This document shows positions 1-5,261 of a DNA stretch of 5,476 bases, in pieces. The stretch is from Burkholderiales bacterium (GTDB lineage Bacteria > Pseudomonadota > Gammaproteobacteria > Burkholderiales > Casimicrobiaceae), in contig JAICVH010000198.1 of NCBI GenBank assembly GCA_025935435.1, forward strand, positions 1 to 5,476, read 5' to 3'. The position numbers were made by a program, and so were the translations under genes. Every line of letters begins with the position of its first letter. Position 1 is the first letter of the stretch. A model generated the notes under the pieces. That model worked only from the letters and a program-made list of their open reading frames with translations. It was not told the DNA's origin and did no database searches.

Positions 1-372
1 GGCGTGCGGATTCTCGGCGAAGTGCGTCGCGAGTGGGCGGACCTGCTACGCGCCGCCGATGCCATCTACATCGACGAGTTGCGCGCCGCACGTGCGCCGG
101 ATGGTCAGTCGTGGTACGACACGGTCGCGCAGGCGTTCGCCGTGTTCCTTCCGGTTCGCTCGGTCGGCGTCATGGGTGATGGTCGTACCTACGAACATGC
201 GATCGCGCTCCGCGCCGTGCAGACGACCGACTTCATGACGGCGCATTGGGCGCCTCTCCCCTTCGAGCTGCTCGCGCGCATCAGCACGCGGATCACGAAC
301 GAGGTGCGCGGCATCAATCGCGTCGTGTACGACGTTTCGAGCAAGCCCCCCGCGACGATCGAATGGGAGTGA
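1..372 (+). CDS. guaA: GMP synthase (glutamine-hydrolysing), C-terminal fragment
   Basis: GuaA makes GMP from XMP, ATP and glutamine, the last step of guanine nucleotide synthesis in the cytoplasm. Only the last 123 residues are visible; the frame is open from base 1, and the GTG at 4 is an internal valine, not a start. Family members are about 525-540 residues, so the amidotransferase and ATP-pyrophosphatase domains lie outside the window. What remains is the C-terminal dimerisation/XMP-contact domain. It includes QAFAVFLPVRSVGVMGDGR at fragment residues 44-62, DFMTAHW at 77-83, and the near-invariant terminus with YDVSSKPPATIEWE at 110-123. The SWYD segment at 37-40 and the VSSKPP ending are the betaproteobacterial style of this protein. 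The TGA stop at 370-372 lies inside the start region of tadA. Identification is secure. Confidence 0.97.
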   Translation, partial: GVRILGEVRREWADLLRAADAIYIDELRAARAPDGQSWYDTVAQAFAVFLPVRSVGVMGDGRTYEHAIALRAVQTTDFMTAHWAPLPFELLARISTRITNEVRGINRVVYDVSSKPPATIEWE

Positions 373-854
373 CGTGCGCGAGCATCCGCTTGACCGATGA
401 CGATTGGATGGCGGAGGCGCTGAATCTCGCGCGTGCGTCGGCGGCGTGCGGCGAAGTGCCGGTCGGCGCGATCGTCGTCCATGATGGTCGCATCGTCGGC
501 CGCGGAGGTAACGCGCCGATCGCCGCCAACGACCCGACGGCGCACGCTGAAATTGCGGCGTTGCGCGAAGCGGCCGCCGCCCTACGCAACTACCGGTTGC
601 CGGGCTGCGCGATGTACGTCACGCTCGAGCCGTGCGCCATGTGCGTCGGCGCCGTCATGCATGCGCGCCTCGCGCGCCTCGTCTTCGGTGCACGCGATCC
701 GAAGACCGGCGCGTGCGGATCGATCGTCGACCTTGCGGCGGAGCCGCGGCTCAATCATCACACGCAGGTAACGGGGGGCGTCGCGGCCGAGGCCTGCGGC
801 GCATTGCTCACGCAATTCTTTGCCGCTCGACGTTCCCGCACCCCCGATGCGTGA
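363..854 (+). CDS. tadA: tRNA-specific adenosine deaminase TadA
   Basis: TadA deaminates the wobble adenosine (A34) to inosine, in tRNA-Arg(ACG) in bacteria, allowing one tRNA to read several codons. It is a zinc enzyme of the cytidine/deoxycytidylate deaminase fold and works as a homodimer. With the ATG at 363 the protein is 163 residues, normal for the family. EVPVGAIVV is at 31-39. The first zinc motif, with His61 and the proton-shuttling Glu63, is in DPTAHAE at 57-63. The second, PCAMC at 90-94, has zinc ligands Cys91 and Cys94. FGARDPKTGACGS follows at 108-120. The frame stays open upstream into guaA, but that stretch is a shadow. The start is uncertain. ATG 363 overlaps the guaA stop by 10 bp, and GTG 369 gives a 4-bp GTGA overlap. 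Both fit the N-terminal length of known TadA, TTG 390 would be shorter, and none has a clear Shine-Dalgarno site. Coupled translation from guaA is likely. Confidence 0.95.
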   Translation: MGVTCASIRLTDDDWMAEALNLARASAACGEVPVGAIVVHDGRIVGRGGNAPIAANDPTAHAEIAALREAAAALRNYRLPGCAMYVTLEPCAMCVGAVMHARLARLVFGARDPKTGACGSIVDLAAEPRLNHHTQVTGGVAAEACGALLTQFFAARRSRTPDA

Positions 855-1776
855 TCAACCGCTGTGTTTCGCGATCGTCGCGCCGGCCGGTTTCGCGACC
901 GAGCCTGCCGCGCTCGACCGTGCCGTCGCTTGCCTCGAGCAGCTTGGTCATCGCGTCACGTGCGATCCCACCGCCCGCGGTCGCTTCCAGCGCTTCGCGG
1001 CGCCCGATGACGAACGCCTGGCCGCAATCGCACGCGTCGCCGCGAATCCGGATGTCGACGTTGCCGTCATGCTGCGCGGCGGCTATGGCTTTACGCGTCT
1101 GCTCGATCGCATCGACTTCGCCGCGTTGCGCGGCGTGCGTACGCGCTGGATGGGCCATTCCGATTTCACGGCGTTCTCGCTGGCGGCGCTCGCCACCGCG
1201 GGCATCGTGACGTTCGCCGGGCCGATGGCATCGTATGATTTCGGTGCCGTGACGCCGTCGATGTTCACGCTCGACCAGTGCTTCGGCGTGTTGATGAACG
1301 ATGCATGGGATGTTGAATGCGCGGTAGACGGCCCTTCCAGCGCTTCCGCGCGCGGTGTGCTTTGGGGCGGGAATCTCGCGATGATCGCGCACCTCGCGGG
1401 CACGCGCTTTCTGCCTGAGGTCGAAGGCGGCATCCTGTTCGTCGAGGACGTCGCCGAACATCCGTATCGCGTCGAACGGATGCTGTACCAGTTGCTGCAC
1501 GCCGGCGTTCTCGCGCGGCAGCGCGCCGTGCTGCTCGGCGCCTTCACCGACTATCAACTGAATGCCAACGACGGCGGGTACGACCTCGCGACGGCGATTG
1601 CGCACATCCGTCAGCGGATCGACGTGCCGCTCTACACGGGCCTGCCGTTCGGGCACGTGCCCGACAAGCTGACGCTGCCGGTCGGCGGTCAATGCGCATT
1701 CGACGCGCACGACGGGCATGCGCGGCTGCGCTTCACCGATTACGGAACGGTGGGCTCGCGCGGGATTTCGCCATGA
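847..1776 (+). CDS. ldcA: Murein tetrapeptide L,D-carboxypeptidase (peptidase family S66)
   Basis: LdcA-type enzymes remove the terminal D-Ala from cytoplasmic murein tetrapeptides (meso-DAP to D-Ala bond), returning tripeptide to peptidoglycan synthesis. From ATG 847 the protein is 309 residues, typical of the family. It has no signal peptide or membrane segment, consistent with a cytoplasmic recycling enzyme. Signatures in order are AIVAPAG near the N-terminus (9-15), LRGGYGFTRLLDRIDF (76-91), and MGHSDFTAF (102-110) with nucleophile Ser105. WGGNLAMIAHLAGT (173-186) follows, then ILFVEDV with catalytic Glu200, and GLPFGHVPDKLTLPVGG (265-281) with catalytic His270. The Ser-Glu-His set and its spacing match E. 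coli LdcA. ATG 847 overlaps tadA by 8 bp. A TTG at 820 would add nine residues but does not fit the usual N-terminus. No convincing ribosome site precedes either start. Substrate specificity within S66 (LdcA versus microcin-immunity MccF-like) is inferred from the overall pattern and not proven. Confidence 0.93.
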   Translation: MRDQPLCFAIVAPAGFATEPAALDRAVACLEQLGHRVTCDPTARGRFQRFAAPDDERLAAIARVAANPDVDVAVMLRGGYGFTRLLDRIDFAALRGVRTRWMGHSDFTAFSLAALATAGIVTFAGPMASYDFGAVTPSMFTLDQCFGVLMNDAWDVECAVDGPSSASARGVLWGGNLAMIAHLAGTRFLPEVEGGILFVEDVAEHPYRVERMLYQLLHAGVLARQRAVLLGAFTDYQLNANDGGYDLATAIAHIRQRIDVPLYTGLPFGHVPDKLTLPVGGQCAFDAHDGHARLRFTDYGTVGSRGISP

Positions 1777-2216
1777 GCGCGGATCCGGTGTCCGCCTTCG
1801 AAGTTCGCGCGTGCGCGTGGGCGGACGCGGCCGCCGCGCTTCGCCGCGTGCGTCACGACGTATTCGTCGTCGAGCAGCGCGTGCCGGAAATGCTGGAATT
1901 CGATGCGAGCGACGAAGCCTGCGTGCATGCGCTGGCATCGGACACGGCCGAGGCACCCATCGGGTGCGCTCGGCTGCTTGACGATGGTCACATCGGTCGC
2001 GTCGCCGTCGTGCGGGACTGGCGCCGGCGCGGTGTCGGGGCGTCGCTGATGGCGTGCCTGATCGAGCGCGCGCGTCTGCGCGGCGATCGCGGCGTCGTCG
2101 TCAACGCGCAGGTCGCTGCGATGCGCTTCTACGAGCGCCTCGGCTTCACGCCAACCGGCGCCACGTTCGACGAAGCAGGCATACCGCATCGCGTGATGAC
2201 GCGCGCGTTCCGCTGA
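1773..2216 (+). CDS. GNAT-family N-acetyltransferase, ElaA/YjcF-like
   Basis: This is a single-domain acetyl-CoA-dependent N-acetyltransferase of 147 residues; the acceptor substrate cannot be read from the sequence. The N-terminal half carries the ElaA/YjcF signature: an RHDVFVVEQRVP segment at 27-38 followed by EFDASDE at 42-48. The acetyl-CoA pyrophosphate loop (motif A) is IGRVAVVRDWRRRGVGASLM at 74-93, with the R-R-G-V-G turn at 86-89. NAQ at 111-113 and FYERLGF at 119-125 form motif B, and the ending EAGIPHRVMTR at 134-144 is typical of this subfamily. ATG 1773 overlaps the ldcA stop in an ATGA junction, strong support for this start. A weak GGGA at 1762-1765 may act as ribosome site. 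The gene ends a plus-strand gene run and converges with the NRDE gene 7 bp later. The function in the run is unknown; nothing ties it to murein or tRNA beyond co-transcription. Confidence 0.9.
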   Translation: MSADPVSAFEVRACAWADAAAALRRVRHDVFVVEQRVPEMLEFDASDEACVHALASDTAEAPIGCARLLDDGHIGRVAVVRDWRRRGVGASLMACLIERARLRGDRGVVVNAQVAAMRFYERLGFTPTGATFDEAGIPHRVMTRAFR

Positions 2217-2223
2217 GATCAGC

Positions 2224-3018
2224 TCATGCGACGCTCGCGCGCTCGGCGGTCGTGACGTCGAAACGATATTCGACGTCGTCGGTGATCTCTCCCGCTGCGT
2301 TGAAGCTGCGCTCGACGAAACGGGCCGTGCCATCGCGTGCCAGCGCGTAGATGGTCGACGACCGCGTGCCGTAATCGGCGCTGACGATGAACGGCGACGA
2401 CAACAGACGCTCGCGTTCGAGCGGGATGCCGGTTGCCGGCAACGCTTCGTCGTTCGCATGTGCACGGTCTCCGAGCACGTCGAACAGCGAATCGATGTCC
2501 TCGATGCCCCGCGCGGCCCAGCGCTCGACGCCCGCCTTGGCGCGATCGAGCTTCGGCCACGGCGTGTCCAGCCAGGCGTTCGACACGCCGTGCACATCGT
2601 CTTGCAGAACGGCGATGCCGGGCGTTCGATTGGATGCGAATGCGGCGACACCGCGCTCGCCTGCGACGAGGTTGAAGCCGTTGAACGCTGCGGCACCCGC
2701 GACGACCGATTGCAGCGCCATCGGTAGGTCGGCTGGGTCGCGCAGCACGGCGGGCACCAGCGATCCTCGCGAGGGCGCCTGCGGATCGTGACGACGCGGT
2801 TCGCGTACGTTGGTGACGAACGCGAAGCGGCCGCTTCGCGTGACGCCGAGCCACGTGCCGCCGTGCTCGAGATCGCGGCCTGCGAGCAGCGACGCGCCGT
2901 GCGCGTCTTGCCACCAGTGCGCGCGCTGGGACGGGCGGGCGTGAAACTCGTCGCGGTTGGCCGCGACCACCAGTGCATAGCGCGGGTGCCGGTCGAGGGC
3001 GATGACGGCCAGGCACAT
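2224..3018 (-). CDS. NRDE-family (TANGO2-like) protein
   Basis: The protein has 264 residues and belongs to the NRDE family (PF05742, which includes eukaryotic TANGO2). The name-giving motif Asn-Arg-Asp-Glu is at 21-24 within VVAANRDEFHARP. Other family signatures are Met1-Cys2 at the very start, GGTWLG at 53-58, FVTNVRE at 67-73, GVSNAWLDTPWPK at 144-156 and YGTRSSTI at 216-223. The last is the conserved stretch before a C-terminal beta region. No signal peptide or transmembrane segment is visible. The fold is thought to be Ntn-hydrolase-like, with Cys2 becoming N-terminal after methionine removal. Reported work links animal and bacterial TANGO2 homologues to heme trafficking; the biochemical role here is inference. 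ATG at 3018 is favoured because it places Cys2 correctly, although no Shine-Dalgarno site precedes it. It lies 56 bp after ygfZ on the same strand and is probably co-transcribed with it. Confidence 0.92.
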   Translation of the reverse strand: MCLAVIALDRHPRYALVVAANRDEFHARPSQRAHWWQDAHGASLLAGRDLEHGGTWLGVTRSGRFAFVTNVREPRRHDPQAPSRGSLVPAVLRDPADLPMALQSVVAGAAAFNGFNLVAGERGVAAFASNRTPGIAVLQDDVHGVSNAWLDTPWPKLDRAKAGVERWAARGIEDIDSLFDVLGDRAHANDEALPATGIPLERERLLSSPFIVSADYGTRSSTIYALARDGTARFVERSFNAAGEITDDVEYRFDVTTAERASVA

Positions 3019-3074
3019 CGCGGCGCCGTGTTCAGTTCGCGCGGGGACGGCCGCGGAGCACTACCGGCCTGCTG

Positions 3075-4088
3075 TTACAGCGCACGCGGAGCGCGTGGCG
3101 GCGCGGCTTCGGGCACCGCATACGGCAATGCTTGCGGCACGAGCCGCGGCCCGTTGGGGGCGTTCAACCGGATGTCGTTGGCGTCGACGGCCGCCTGCTG
3201 CACCACGGCGAGCAGCACGCTGCCGCCGCTAGGGTCGGACGCCGCATTGACGACCGTTCCGCACGCCTGATCGACGCCAAACGTCGCGGAGAACGCACGC
3301 GCCGCCGGCGGTACGTCTTCGGCGTCGGTGCGAAACGCGAACAAGCGCTCCTTCAATCGCCCAAGATATTGCATGCGCGCGACGATTTCCTGGCCCGGAT
3401 AACAGCCCTTCTGGAAGCTGACGCCGCCGAGCAGGTCCCAGTTCGCGGCCTGCGGCACGAACAGGTCCGACGTCGCTGCGGTAATCTTCGGTACGCCGGC
3501 CGCGATCGCGAACCAGCGCCATGTCTCGGCGTCGGCCGTCGCCGCGTGTCGGGCCAATGCGGCGTGAATGATCGGCGCGCTGGTTGCGGGACACGTGACG
3601 ACGATCCGCCCATCGGGCAGCGCCAGCGCCGAGGCGTCCCCGTTGAATGGCGCCGCCACGAACGGAGCGACCGTGACACCGAGCGCGTCGCGGGTGGCCT
3701 CCGCGTTACCGCTACCGGCGAGGCCGAGCAGCGTGTAGCGATCGCGGACATCGGCAATGGCCACTTTTGCACGCAGCACGAACATTGAGAGCCGACGCCG
3801 GACGGTATCCGCGAGGTCGGCGGCGAGCAACAGCATCACGCGGCCCGCGGCGCCAGTGGCCGGCCGCCACAGTACGCCGTTGGCGAGCATGCGGCCCCTC
3901 GGCGAGTTGTAGCTCCAGTACTGCCCGCGGCCGCTTTCGAGTGACTGCACGTCGCTCGAGAGCTGGCCGTGCAGAAATGCGACCGCGTCGTCGCCGGACA
4001 CCTCGAGGAGCGCCGAGCCGACGTGCGCACACACGACGGGCCCGGGGACGGACCCGGCGTTCAGCGAAGGGTAGACCGTAGCAGCCAT
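3075..4088 (-). CDS. ygfZ: Folate-binding Fe-S cluster repair/assembly protein YgfZ
   Basis: YgfZ (IBA57/COG0354 family, related to the glycine-cleavage T-protein) is a tetrahydrofolate-binding protein. It supports maturation or repair of certain Fe-S enzymes, including radical-SAM tRNA thiolation by MiaB in E. coli. The gene encodes 337 residues from ATG 4088. Near the N-terminus are VSGDDAVAFLHGQLSSDV (30-47) and SYNSPRGRMLA (59-69), the usual opening of the family. The signature K-G-C-Y-x-G-Q-E is at 227-234, with the redox-important Cys229, continuing into IVARMQYLGRLKERL (235-249). The frame is open upstream to 4346, but that part is arginine-rich shadow sequence overlapping the rpsB leader, so MAATVYPSL at 4088 is the sensible start. 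It has no good Shine-Dalgarno site. The last 15 or so residues are Pro/Ala-rich and probably disordered. The gene is transcribed away from rpsB and leads into the NRDE gene. Confidence 0.95.
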   Translation of the reverse strand: MAATVYPSLNAGSVPGPVVCAHVGSALLEVSGDDAVAFLHGQLSSDVQSLESGRGQYWSYNSPRGRMLANGVLWRPATGAAGRVMLLLAADLADTVRRRLSMFVLRAKVAIADVRDRYTLLGLAGSGNAEATRDALGVTVAPFVAAPFNGDASALALPDGRIVVTCPATSAPIIHAALARHAATADAETWRWFAIAAGVPKITAATSDLFVPQAANWDLLGGVSFQKGCYPGQEIVARMQYLGRLKERLFAFRTDAEDVPPAARAFSATFGVDQACGTVVNAASDPSGGSVLLAVVQQAAVDANDIRLNAPNGPRLVPQALPYAVPEAAPPRAPRAL

Positions 4089-4103
4089 CGTGGAGTGGGA
4101 GGA

Positions 4104-4122
4104 CGCGCCGCGGTTCGGCGCG
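4104..4122. repeat. 7-bp perfect inverted repeat between ygfZ and rpsB
   Basis: CGCGCCG at 4104-4110 and CGGCGCG at 4116-4122 are perfect inverted copies around a 5-base centre. The repeat sits just upstream of the rpsB -10 element, covering the place a -35 box would occupy, and 16 bp before the ygfZ start codon. It could be an operator, or a hairpin in the ygfZ leader RNA; neither is shown. In GC-rich DNA a 7-bp repeat can arise by chance. Confidence 0.4.
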
Positions 4123-4135
4123 GGACGACATCGCG

Positions 4136-4144
4136 TGCTAGAAT
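4136..4144 (+). promoter_or_regulatory. Extended -10 promoter for rpsB-tsf
   Basis: TGCTAGAAT contains the TG of an extended -10 element followed by TAGAAT (4139-4144), one mismatch from the sigma-70 consensus. No good -35 is visible: TTCGGC at 4114-4119 has a 19-bp spacer and CGGCGC at 4116-4121 a 17-bp spacer, so the extended -10 would have to carry recognition. Transcription would start near 4151, leaving a leader of about 230 nt. This is the only promoter-like AT-containing element in the intergenic region. Its complement (TATTCT) could also weakly serve ygfZ on the other strand. Confidence 0.6.
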
Positions 4145-4296
4145 AACGGGTTACCGCGCCTCTTCGTTTACGCCAATCGCGTTCTCGCGGTGCGGCACCG
4201 TTCCACGAACGGCAGCGTGTTGGTATCGACCGACCACGCGTTCGAGGAACACCGGGACGATTCGTCTGCCTACGCGAGCGACGCGTCCACTTCGCA

Positions 4297-4372
4297 CACC
4301 GGCGTATCAGGGTGCCCGGCTGGCGCAGCATGCGGCCGGTACGCAATCCGCCGGTGGAGGCCCAACCCTGAT
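4297..4372 (+). promoter_or_regulatory. Possible pseudoknot upstream of the rpsB ribosome-binding site
   Basis: Two perfect 8-bp complementarities interlock. CACCGGCG (4297-4304) can pair with CGCCGGTG (4349-4356), and ATCAGGGT (4306-4313) can pair with ACCCTGAT (4365-4372). The order A-B-A'-B' is that of a pseudoknot. CCGGC (4316-4320) and GCCGG (4335-4339) form a smaller stem inside. ACCGGC at 4298-4303 could instead pair with GCCGGT at 4335-4340, giving a competing fold. The second helix ends two bases before the Shine-Dalgarno AGGAG, so folding could occlude 30S binding. Only base complementarity supports this; there is no covariation or energy calculation. Confidence 0.4.
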
Positions 4373-4373
4373 C

Positions 4374-4378
4374 AGGAG
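4374..4378 (+). promoter_or_regulatory. Ribosome-binding site of rpsB
   Basis: AGGAG lies 6 bases before ATG 4385, ideal spacing. It is the clearest ribosome site in the window and fixes the rpsB start. It overlaps the palindrome CCTGATCAGG (4367-4376). A second GGAGG at 4356-4360 lies too far upstream (24 bases) to serve this start directly, but it might act as a standby site. Confidence 0.85.
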
Positions 4379-4384
4379 TGAAGC

Positions 4385-5128
4385 ATGTCTGTAACCATGC
4401 GTCAAATGCTGGAGGCCGGTGTCCATTTCGGCCACCAGACCCGCTACTGGAACCCGAAGATGGCCGACTACATCTTCGGCCAGCGCAACAAGATCCACAT
4501 CGTCAACCTCGAAAAGACGCTGGCGATGTACAACGACGCGATGAAGTACGTGCGTCAGCTTGCACAAAACCGCGGCACGATCCTGTTCGTCGGCACCAAG
4601 CGGCAGGCACGCGACATCATCGCTGAAGAGGCGCAACGCGCCGGCATGCCGTACGTCGACCACCGCTGGCTCGGCGGAATGCTGTCCAATTTCAAGACGG
4701 TCAAGCAGTCGATCAAGCGGCTGAAGGACCTCGAGACGATGAAGCAGGACGGCACGTTCGAGCGCATGTCGAAGCGCGAGGCGCTGTCACACCAGCGCGA
4801 ACTCGACAAGCTCGAAAAGAGCCTCGGCGGCATCAAGGACATGACGGCGCTGCCCGATGCAGTCTTCGTCATCGACGTCGGTTATCACAAGATTGCGGTC
4901 ACCGAAGCGAAGAAGCTCGGCATCCCGATCGTCGCCGTTGTCGACACGAACCACAATCCGGACCCGGTTGCGTACGTCATCCCGGGCAACGACGATTCGA
5001 GCCGCGCGATCCGCCTCTACGCCCGTGGCGTTGCCGATGCGGTCCTCGAGGGCAAGAGCAATACGGTGCAGGAGATCGTGACGTCCGGCGACGAGTTCGT
5101 CGAGGTCGCTGACGAAGCCTCGGCCTGA
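4385..5128 (+). CDS. rpsB: 30S ribosomal protein S2
   Basis: S2 is an essential protein of the small ribosomal subunit. It binds late near the head-body junction together with S1 and is needed for docking S1. The gene is complete at 247 residues, the usual length. It begins with MSVTMRQMLEAGVHFGHQTR at 1-20 (the family's first signature) and YWNPKM at 21-26. ILFVGTKRQAR at 66-76 and HRWLGGMLSNFKTVKQSIKR at 97-116 follow, then SLGGIKDM at 146-153, the second signature region with VIDVGYHKIAVTEAKKLGIP, and VVDTNHNPDP and VIPGNDDSSRAIRLYARGVADAV. The tail ends in an acidic FVEV segment, common in betaproteobacteria. It is preceded by a strong ribosome site and a long leader, and followed by tsf, the classical rpsB-tsf operon. 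Repression by free S2 through the leader is known in E. coli and plausible here. Confidence 0.99.
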   Translation: MSVTMRQMLEAGVHFGHQTRYWNPKMADYIFGQRNKIHIVNLEKTLAMYNDAMKYVRQLAQNRGTILFVGTKRQARDIIAEEAQRAGMPYVDHRWLGGMLSNFKTVKQSIKRLKDLETMKQDGTFERMSKREALSHQRELDKLEKSLGGIKDMTALPDAVFVIDVGYHKIAVTEAKKLGIPIVAVVDTNHNPDPVAYVIPGNDDSSRAIRLYARGVADAVLEGKSNTVQEIVTSGDEFVEVADEASA

Positions 5129-5140
5129 TCCACGAACAAC

Positions 5141-5164
5141 GACAGCGCGCCTTCGTGCGCTGTC
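5141..5164 (+). other. Strong stem-loop directly after rpsB
   Basis: GACAGCGC (5141-5148) pairs perfectly with GCGCTGTC (5157-5164). A G-U and a C-G pair extend it to a 10-bp stem with a CUUC loop (5151-5154). It begins 12 bases after the rpsB stop. No T-run follows, so it is not a canonical intrinsic terminator. More likely roles, by inference, are partial attenuation, protection of the rpsB mRNA 3' end, or a processing site that sets the rpsB:tsf ratio. Confidence 0.65.
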
Positions 5165-5167
5165 CGG

Positions 5168-5235
5168 CGCAACGTCCGCCCATGACACGGCGTCGTTGCG
5201 AACGATCGGGCAGGCGAACGGCCGCGCCTCGATCG
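5168..5235 (+). other. Two further stem-loops in the rpsB-tsf spacer
   Basis: CGCAACG (5168-5174) is complementary to CGTTGCG (5194-5200), a 7-bp stem with a 19-base loop. CGATCG (5203-5208) plus AGGCG (5212-5216) is complementary to CGCCT (5225-5229) plus CGATCG (5230-5235), an 11-bp stem interrupted by a 3-base bulge. With the hairpin at 5141-5164 they fill most of the 133-bp spacer. No coding capacity or promoter element is obvious here. Structure is inferred from complementarity only. Confidence 0.45.
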
Positions 5236-5248
5236 CCACGGAATGAAC

Positions 5249-5252
5249 GGAG
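5249..5252 (+). promoter_or_regulatory. Ribosome-binding site of tsf
   Basis: GGAG lies 9 bases before ATG 5262. It is weaker and more distant than the site of rpsB, and it sits in single-stranded sequence just after the last predicted spacer hairpin. Confidence 0.65.
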
Positions 5253-5261
5253 CTTACGAAC

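Larger units (their letters stand above)
4151..4384 (+). promoter_or_regulatory. Long structured 5' leader of rpsB mRNA
   Basis: About 234 bases separate the predicted transcription start from the rpsB ATG, and I see no credible gene in them. The stretch contains a small hairpin CGCG-TTCT-CGCG (4178-4189), a triloop hairpin CCGTTC-CAC-GAACGG (4198-4212), and a complex of complementary segments from 4297 to 4372, annotated separately. In E. coli, S2 represses rpsB-tsf through its mRNA leader; that this leader does the same job is inference. A 63-codon open frame (4190-4381) runs through it but has no protein-like features. No U-tract follows any hairpin, so a transcriptional attenuator is not supported; control of translation initiation is more likely. 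Confidence 0.5.

Noticed and set aside
246..362. Upstream extension of tadA to 246 inside guaA
   Set aside because: These 39 residues are His/Arg-rich shadow of the conserved guaA 3' end and do not resemble TadA N-termini.
808..1956. Long minus-strand open frame (382 codons) antisense to ldcA
   Set aside because: It is arginine/histidine-rich and family-less, and it lies opposite a gene with complete catalytic motifs. This is the usual antisense shadow in high-GC DNA.
2201..2242. Inverted repeat GCGCGCG/CGCGCGC around the convergent stops, and GCTGA-GA-TCAGC at 2212-2223, as a bidirectional terminator
   Set aside because: There is no T-run on either strand, the outer stem is low-complexity GC, most of it lies within coding sequence, and the inner repeat has only a 2-base loop.
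1740..2978. Minus-strand frame of 412 codons overlapping the GNAT and NRDE genes
   Set aside because: Its composition is dominated by Arg, Ser and Thr with no motifs. It shares the strand of the NRDE gene in a different frame and is explained as a shadow.
4089..4346. Upstream extension of ygfZ to an ATG at 4346
   Set aside because: The extra 86 residues are arginine-rich, unlike any YgfZ N-terminus, and would overlap the rpsB leader and promoter. MAATVYPSL at 4088 matches the family start.
4190..4381. 63-codon plus-strand frame in the rpsB leader ending 3 bases before the rpsB ATG, a possible leader peptide
   Set aside because: The GTG start has no ribosome site, no run of regulatory codons or recognisable motif is present, and GC-rich leaders are often open by chance. 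Ribosome profiling would be needed to revive it.
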